Below, piece after piece: positions 58,880 to 64,000 of a stretch of DNA of 64,000 nucleotides. Each line of letters opens with the position of its first letter. Within the stretch, counting starts at the first letter, position 1. The translations under genes were made by a program, and so were the position numbers. Source of the DNA: Copromyces sp. CBS 386.78 (lineage: Eukaryota; Ascomycota; Sordariomycetes; Sordariales; Sordariaceae); NCBI GenBank assembly GCA_030685235.1, contig MU839089.1:372001-436000 (forward strand), read 5' to 3'. Below the pieces are notes generated by a model, which ran no database searches, was not told the DNA's origin, and was given only the letters and a program-made list of their open reading frames with translations.

Positions 58880-58887
58880 TCAATTCA
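58774..58887 (+). repeat. AACTCC hexamer run and CAATT pentamer run
   Basis: About six AACTCC/GACTCC units lie at 58774-58812, and about four CAATT units at 58866-58885. The pentamer run overlaps the stop codon (58882-58880) of the Moco sulfurase gene on the other strand. Confidence 0.9.
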
Positions 58888-61734
58888 AACCCACGCTCGG
58901 AAGGACCACATCCCCAACCCTAACTCTTACAACCCTTCTTCCACTGCCAACATCCCCCTCCTCCCTTTCCTCCTCCTCCTCAGCCAACCCCATATGCACC
59001 CCAAAGAAAACCTTGCCCTCAAACCTCCTCGTTTTCGTGAGCGTAACGAACGGTTCGCCTCCTTCGCTTTTTTCTCCGGTAGATTGATCGATGCAGACCA
59101 TGTGGCATCTTCTGCAGGAACCTAGCATTTGGAATTTGTTTCCTGCAGAGGAAGAAGAAGACGACGAAGAGGAGGAGTTGAGAATGTGGATGGCGGACCA
59201 GCCATCTTCTTCGTAGGGGTTTAGTTCCGAGGTGGAAGAGGTGGTGGAAGAGATGATGGGAGAAAGGATGAGATTAGCCCGAAACACGGCATCCGATACA
59301 TGTATTGGTCCTTTTGCCGCCGCCGACGACGGGGGGTTCAGAGCCGCAACAATGGATTCATTCAGAGCGTCGACGCTCGTCGTTGTTATCGCCAGGATGG
59401 GCGACTCATTCGACAGTAATATCCGTCTTGGATTTGGTTGTCCCTGCCCCTGACTTTCCATGTCCTCCTCGGTACGTGTTGCTGTCCGTGACCGTTGTTG
59501 TTCGGTATCTGAGTCCGGTGGTGATGGGGGTGTTTCTACCACTCCCACTTCTACTTCTACTTGGGCGGCAGAAGAGGGAAAAGCGCCTGGCATCATTGCT
59601 GCTTGTTTGGATGGCTTCTTGGGCTTAGCTGACACGGATACGGCAGGTCGTGGTTGTGGTTGTGGTTGTGGTCGTGGTTGTGATGCCTGCTGCTGATGCC
59701 TCTGCAAATGCGCCTTAGCATGCCTCGTCATGCCCTTCCCCTGCCCGCCCGGCGGGAACCTGGCCAGCACGCACGGCACTCCCAAAACTGTCGTGAAGAA
59801 ATCGTTGATTTGTGCTGAAGCGTACGTCTGCGCGGTGATTTCCTCGCCGCAGACGCGGGGGGACATTCCCGAGTTCTTTGGCATAAACATCTTTGGGTTC
59901 TTGGACAGCGGGACCGATATCGATGATGGTAAACCTGCTGCTGCTGATGGGGGGATGTCGCCGGCGTAACTGACTTGCAGTTCACCCCGGGTAAAATCCA
60001 GATTTGGTCGTACAAGTGCCATGCGCGGATACCGTTTCTGGCTGAGCGCTTGGCCTGATCCGCGGTGGACTAGACACCATTCGCGGTCCCAGGCTAGACC
60101 CTCGGGGCGGACTTCCCAGTCGATGGCTGGGGGCACGGGGAAGCCGGCGCAGGATTTGATGGGGTAGACAATTATGCTTTTCACAAAAAGCTGTGGTATG
60201 TTTTGTAATGGTGGTGGTTGGAGTTTCGTGTCCGAGTCAGAGTCTGGCGAGGGTGAGACCGGTATTGATAGTGGTGTTGTATCCTCCCGGTAAAACTCGT
60301 CCACAAAGTGCACAAACCCATCCACGTCCGCTACCGTGCTCATGGCGCCCAGGCTAGCACGAATAATACCAGTTGGCTTTCCGCTCATGATATCATTATC
60401 TGTTCCGCACCGGAACCCCGAAGAAAAGTTCTGCTTCATCTCCCATGGCTCCAAGCCCAAAGCAGAGGCGACGCCGCCGGGGTTACACACTCCTCCGGTG
60501 CGGATGTGTATCCCCTTGAGCATCGCCAGCTTTTCCACTTCTGCGAGACTGATCCACGTTCCTTGTGCGTTGCGGATGTTGAACGTCACCACCGGTCCGC
60601 TCTCTTCGTTTTGGGGGCTGTCAGGATCAGGCGAGTAGATGGCACAAACCTCCTCCCCATTTGCATGCCTCAGCCCTTTCAAACCCCAATACAACCTCTT
60701 GGCAAGAAACCCCGTATGAGCGGCCACCTTGTCCATACTCCCGAATAACCTGGCATGAACATCCATCGCGACATCCAGCGCTATGATACTGTGTATCGGT
60801 AATGTCCCATCCTCCAGTCTCTCATGGAGAAACCCATCCTTGGGCGCATGCCACTGTTCTTTCAGACAAACAACCATATCAACCGTTCCGCCGCCAAAGT
60901 ACCGTCTCGACGAAAAGACATGCTGGACGTCCTTTCGGACGATCAAAGCCCCGAGGTCGGGGAAACCAAAGATTTTGTAAAAAGAGAGGACGACGAAGTC
61001 CGGTGCTGTTTGGGCGTTGGATAAGTCCAAGGGGGAGGAGGAGACGAGGGCGGCGGCGTCTAGGAGGGTGTATGTCTTTCGGGTTATTTTTGTTTCCCGG
61101 GTTTGCCGAACTTGGGAAGACCAAGAAAGGGGAAAGCGGCGGCCGTCCATGTTTGACTGAGCTGGGTATGCAAACAGGATCGGCCTTTCTTCCTCCTCCT
61201 CCTCTTTGAAAGGACAATCCCCTGCTAGCCAGTCTTCCACCTGTCGATCATGCAGACATACGCTACTTGTAGCTTCTTCCCGAACTCCAACCAGACTGGT
61301 GTGACTCGCTTCGTGGTAGGCATAGTCAAAGCCCGTGGGGAGACATCTCATAGCATCTGTGACAAGCTTAATGCCGGCTGTGGCGTTGGCGACGAAAACC
61401 AGGTCAAAGTCGGCTGGGTCGGCGTTGAAGAACTGCAGGGCTCGGAGACGGATGTCTTGGATGCGCTGGGTCGATAGTTGGGAAGAGGCCGAGGCGGAGT
61501 GAGGGTTGCCGAAGAGGTTGGTGGTCATCTCGTGGGCGAAACGGTCCATGAGGGACTTGGGATAGGGGGTGGTGCCGGCATGGTCGAGGTAGAGGGAGTC
61601 TGTTTGTTCTTTGTTAGTGACAGAAGATGGAAAAGTGTTGGAGTTGACATACCTGTGAGCATGGGATATTCTTCTTCTCTTATCCTTTCCACGTCGGCGT
61701 TATAGCCTTCAAAGTCTGTGTATAATGAACCCAT
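58880..61734 (-). CDS. hxB: Molybdenum cofactor sulfurase
   Basis: Two exons, 61734-61653 and 61599-58880, 933 residues; the 53-nt intron has donor GTATGT, branch-like ACTAAC and acceptor CAG. The enzyme uses pyridoxal phosphate to move sulfur from cysteine to Moco and so activates xanthine dehydrogenase-type enzymes (hxB in Aspergillus nidulans). The N-terminal aminotransferase class V domain (about 28-465) begins LYLDHAGTTPYP at the exon junction. SFYKIFGFPDLG carries the probable PLP lysine K236, and RTGGVCNPGG holds the persulfide-forming Cys. A MOSC N-terminal beta-barrel (IIVYPIKSCAGF, then AWDREWCLVH) and MOSC domain follow. The MOSC part is split by about 110 residues of Gln/Pro/Ser-rich insert, which explains a length above the usual 750-890. 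Divergent from CDC6. Confidence 0.95.
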
Positions 61735-62197
61735 ATTGTAGAACCTTCAAGTATCACCAAGTCCATCAAGAGACAAAAGACAAAGTGAACCAACTTTGAT
61801 ATCTCTTTGATATTTGCGAACTATCGACATGGACATCTGATGAAACGCTGGGGTGGATAACTTGTCATTGCTTGCGGTCATGATATCGATAAGTAGGTAA
61901 CAACCAAAGGCAGTGGCGTATTGGAGGTCTATTCCTCTTGGTGTAATCCCGTCACGGCTGGCGCTTGTCATCCGAGGGAAGTCAGTTGGGCTCGGCGACT
62001 GAACGGAGATCGCCACTTTCCAACACCAGCAGGTGAACAATTGGCGGCGGTCTCCCTGCTTCAGTGGATGCACGCCCTGGAATGCCCCTGGTGCGGAGAG
62101 GTGGATACCGTCGGGTGTGACGCGAGTGTGTGCGCCACGAGCCGAAACTGCACCAGCCACAGCGCGCGTGGCTTATGCGCGACCGGGCTTAATTGAA

Positions 62198-62203
62198 ACG
62201 CGC
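62198..62203 (+). promoter_or_regulatory. MCB-like element ACGCGC upstream of CDC6
   Basis: ACGCGC, one base from the yeast MBF core ACGCGT, embedded in GAAACGCGC. It lies 284 bp upstream of the CDC6 ATG. Confidence 0.35.
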
Positions 62204-62295
62204 AGTGCAGGCGGGGAAGCGCGTCGAGCTTTCAGCTGCAGCCCCCACTTATTCGCGGTCGCGTCCCCACACTGGCATGCACCCGGGGGTGGAGC

Positions 62296-62303
62296 GCGCG
62301 AAA
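62296..62303 (+). promoter_or_regulatory. E2F/SBF-like element GCGCGAAA upstream of CDC6
   Basis: GCGCGAAA is an exact match to the reverse of the E2F consensus TTTSGCGC and includes CGCGAAA, the SBF-like core. It lies 184 bp upstream of the CDC6 ATG. G1/S control of CDC6 by such sites is known in yeasts and animals; binding here is inferred. Confidence 0.45.
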
Positions 62304-62486
62304 CTGGAATTCTACATACTTTGGTGAAGTGCAGCCGTGACTGCTCAAGGTTCCTCCTTCCTTCCACCTTACAACCAAACAACCACCACCACCATCAACA
62401 CCCGCGCATCGTAATTTCCACCCGATTGCTGCTCGTATCTGTGTTTTCTGCATTGCGACTGGTGTTTTTGACTTGATAAAAAATCA

Positions 62487-64000
62487 TGGCCTCGCCTAGC
62501 GCGACCACGACTCTGGGGAAGAGGAGAAGGAGCACCAGACTCACAGGTGAGCTACAACTGCCGACATCTACACTTATCACCCATACTGACAGACTCCAAG
62601 ACGAGGAGATCACACTAGGCCCTCTTGCCGCAAAGCGAACAAGACGCTCTCTCCGAATCCATCCAGAGATCCACCATGAGCCCGACCACATCCAAGCAGA
62701 GAAGGAGAAGGCCGCCTCACCACCAAAGCCACTTGCCGACGACGTCGAGAACCACAAGGAGAACCGCAAGCCCACAGCAGACGACAGTGAGGAGGTCATC
62801 GAGGCGGAAACACCATCCAAGTCTCTCCTAAGAAGGCGCAAATCAATCATCGCCAGTCCGCCAAAGACAGCTCCGGTCACACCTTCCACGCCGCGACACT
62901 ACGATGTCTTCGCAAAGGCAGCAGTCACCACTCCGCGCCATCGCGTCATGTCCGTCGGCAAGCTCTCCAGGCGCATGACACCGAGCACGCCCATGACACC
63001 TGCGGCTTCTCAAACAGCCTACCATCAAGCTCGTCAACTCTTCAGCCGAAGTGCCGATCCCGGAGAACTCATTGGGCGCGACGAGGAGCGCGAGAAGCTC
63101 AACACTTTTCTGGATCGCTGCACTACCACACATCCCAGCGGCTGCCTCTACGTCAGCGGACCTCCTGGCACCGGCAAGAGTGCGATCGTCAACAAGGTCA
63201 CAGACAAGTTCGCATCCGAGACGTCAACAGTGCGCAAGGCATACATCAACTGCATGAGCATCAAGTCATCCAAGGATCTCTACGTCACGCTTCTCGACCA
63301 GCTAGTCAGCCAAGATGAAGACAAGGAGGAACTCTCAACTGAAAGCGACGTGGTGGCGGCTCTCCAAAAGCTCATCCTTCCCAAGAGAAAGACCCAGGAC
63401 GTCTTCCTCGTGGTGTTGGACGAAATCGACCACATCCTCACCCTCGACCCCGAAAGTCTCTACAGTCTCTTTGAATGGTCGCTCGAAAAGAAGAACTCGC
63501 GCCTCGCCCTGATCGGCATTGCCAACGCGCTCGACCTGACGGACCGCTTCCTGCCGCGCCTCAAGTCGCGCAACCTCAAGCCAGAGCTTTTGCCCATCCT
63601 CCCATACACGGCGCCTCAGGTCAAGAACATCATCATCACACGTCTCAAGAGCTTGCTTCCCGGTGGAACGCCCAAGGATCCCAACTACATCCCCTTCTTC
63701 CACCCAGCTGCCATCGAGCTCTGCTCGCGCAAAGTATCCAGCCAAACCGGCGACCTACGCCGCGCCTTTGAGATCTGCCGCCGCGCCATCGACCTGGTCG
63801 AGTCCGAGACCCGTCTCAAGCACGAGAACCAAGTCAAGGAGCAGATGCTACAAATGTCTCCCTCCAAGAAGCGCGTCCTAGGCGAAAACACCAACCTCTC
63901 CTCTGGTTCGGGTTCTGCGCCTTCGTCTCTCTTCCGGAGCATCACCTCCACTGGACCCAGCGCCAGCGTCTCCGCCTCTTTGCTCAAATCCCTGCAGGCC
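62487..64000 (+). CDS. cdc6: CDC6/Cdc18 replication-licensing ATPase, 3' end beyond window
   Basis: AAA+ ATPase that loads MCM helicase onto ORC-bound origins in G1, nuclear. The downstream frame is clear from 62601 to the window edge. Walker A GPPGTGKS is at 63158-63181, Walker B VLDEID near 63413-63430, a sensor-1 region IGIANALDLTDRFLPRLKSR near 63510-63570, and a sensor-2-type GDLRRAFEICRRA near 63750-63790. The N-terminal 180 residues are basic and Ser/Thr-Pro-rich (VTPSTP, MTPSTPMTP), as expected for CDK sites, with RRRS and AAKRTRR as possible NLS. Exon 1 (62487-62546) is joined over a 54-nt intron with branch TACTGAC. The frame from ATG 62487 does not match exon 2 if the first suitable AG (62600) is used; see findings. 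ORC1 is unlikely because no BAH domain precedes the ATPase. Confidence 0.93.

Larger units (their letters stand above)
61735..62486. promoter_or_regulatory. Divergent promoter between Moco sulfurase and CDC6
   Basis: 752 bp between the two start codons. The CDC6-proximal half is rich in CGCG-containing sequence, including the two sites listed separately. No other reading frame looks coding. Confidence 0.55.

Noticed and set aside
62625..62831. 68-codon open frame beginning MPQSEQD
   Set aside because: Out-of-frame shadow of CDC6; the frame leading into the Walker motifs is different.

Overview
The window reads as chromosomal DNA of a filamentous ascomycete of the Sordariaceae, most likely Neurospora or a close relative. 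The signs are short introns with GTRNGT donors, CTRAC branch points and YAG acceptors, gene-sparse stretches of microsatellites and poly-T, and the gene families present. Exon structures below were built by hand from splice motifs and reading-frame agreement; no transcript or database data were available.

Positions 1-25215 are dominated by two giant, repeat-rich genes read left to right. I interpret them as the leashin locus (lah-1 and lah-2), which in Neurospora is known as two adjacent related genes that tether Woronin bodies and act at the hyphal apex and septal pore. The first gene enters from the left edge and stops at 10542. The second runs from about 10668 to 25215 and ends in a coiled coil plus a conserved-looking C-terminal domain. 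The main surprise is a 40-nt intron at 7803-7842. If it is retained, the reading frame stays open across the rest of lah-1, past its stop, and into lah-2 in the correct frame, so one splice choice could switch between split and fused tether proteins.

25216-31441 is non-coding and holds a probable LTR-retrotransposon remnant near 27.0-27.5 kb. A Zn(II)2Cys6 transcription factor with four exons follows (31442-35821, +). It converges on a large single-exon protein with a mitochondrial-type N-terminus (36255-39953, -). That gene diverges from uroporphyrinogen decarboxylase of the heme pathway (40674-42026, +), which converges on a GNAT acetyltransferase (42132-43682, -). A small DUF3602 protein (44759-45446, -) and the velvet regulator VelB (48406-50554, -, six exons) come next.

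50555-57140 has no convincing gene. It contains a tRNA-like/SINE-like sequence at 56702-56794 and is followed by an unrecognised coding exon (57141-57580, -). The right end carries molybdenum cofactor sulfurase (58880-61734, -) and the replication-licensing factor CDC6 (62487 to beyond 64000, +). They share a 752-bp divergent promoter with E2F/MBF-like elements, and CDC6 shows a probable one-base frame problem in its first exon.

Most genes are unrelated housekeeping or regulatory genes. The functional theme is cell compartmentation and development (leashin, VelB, a zinc-cluster regulator) mixed with cofactor metabolism (heme, molybdenum cofactor).
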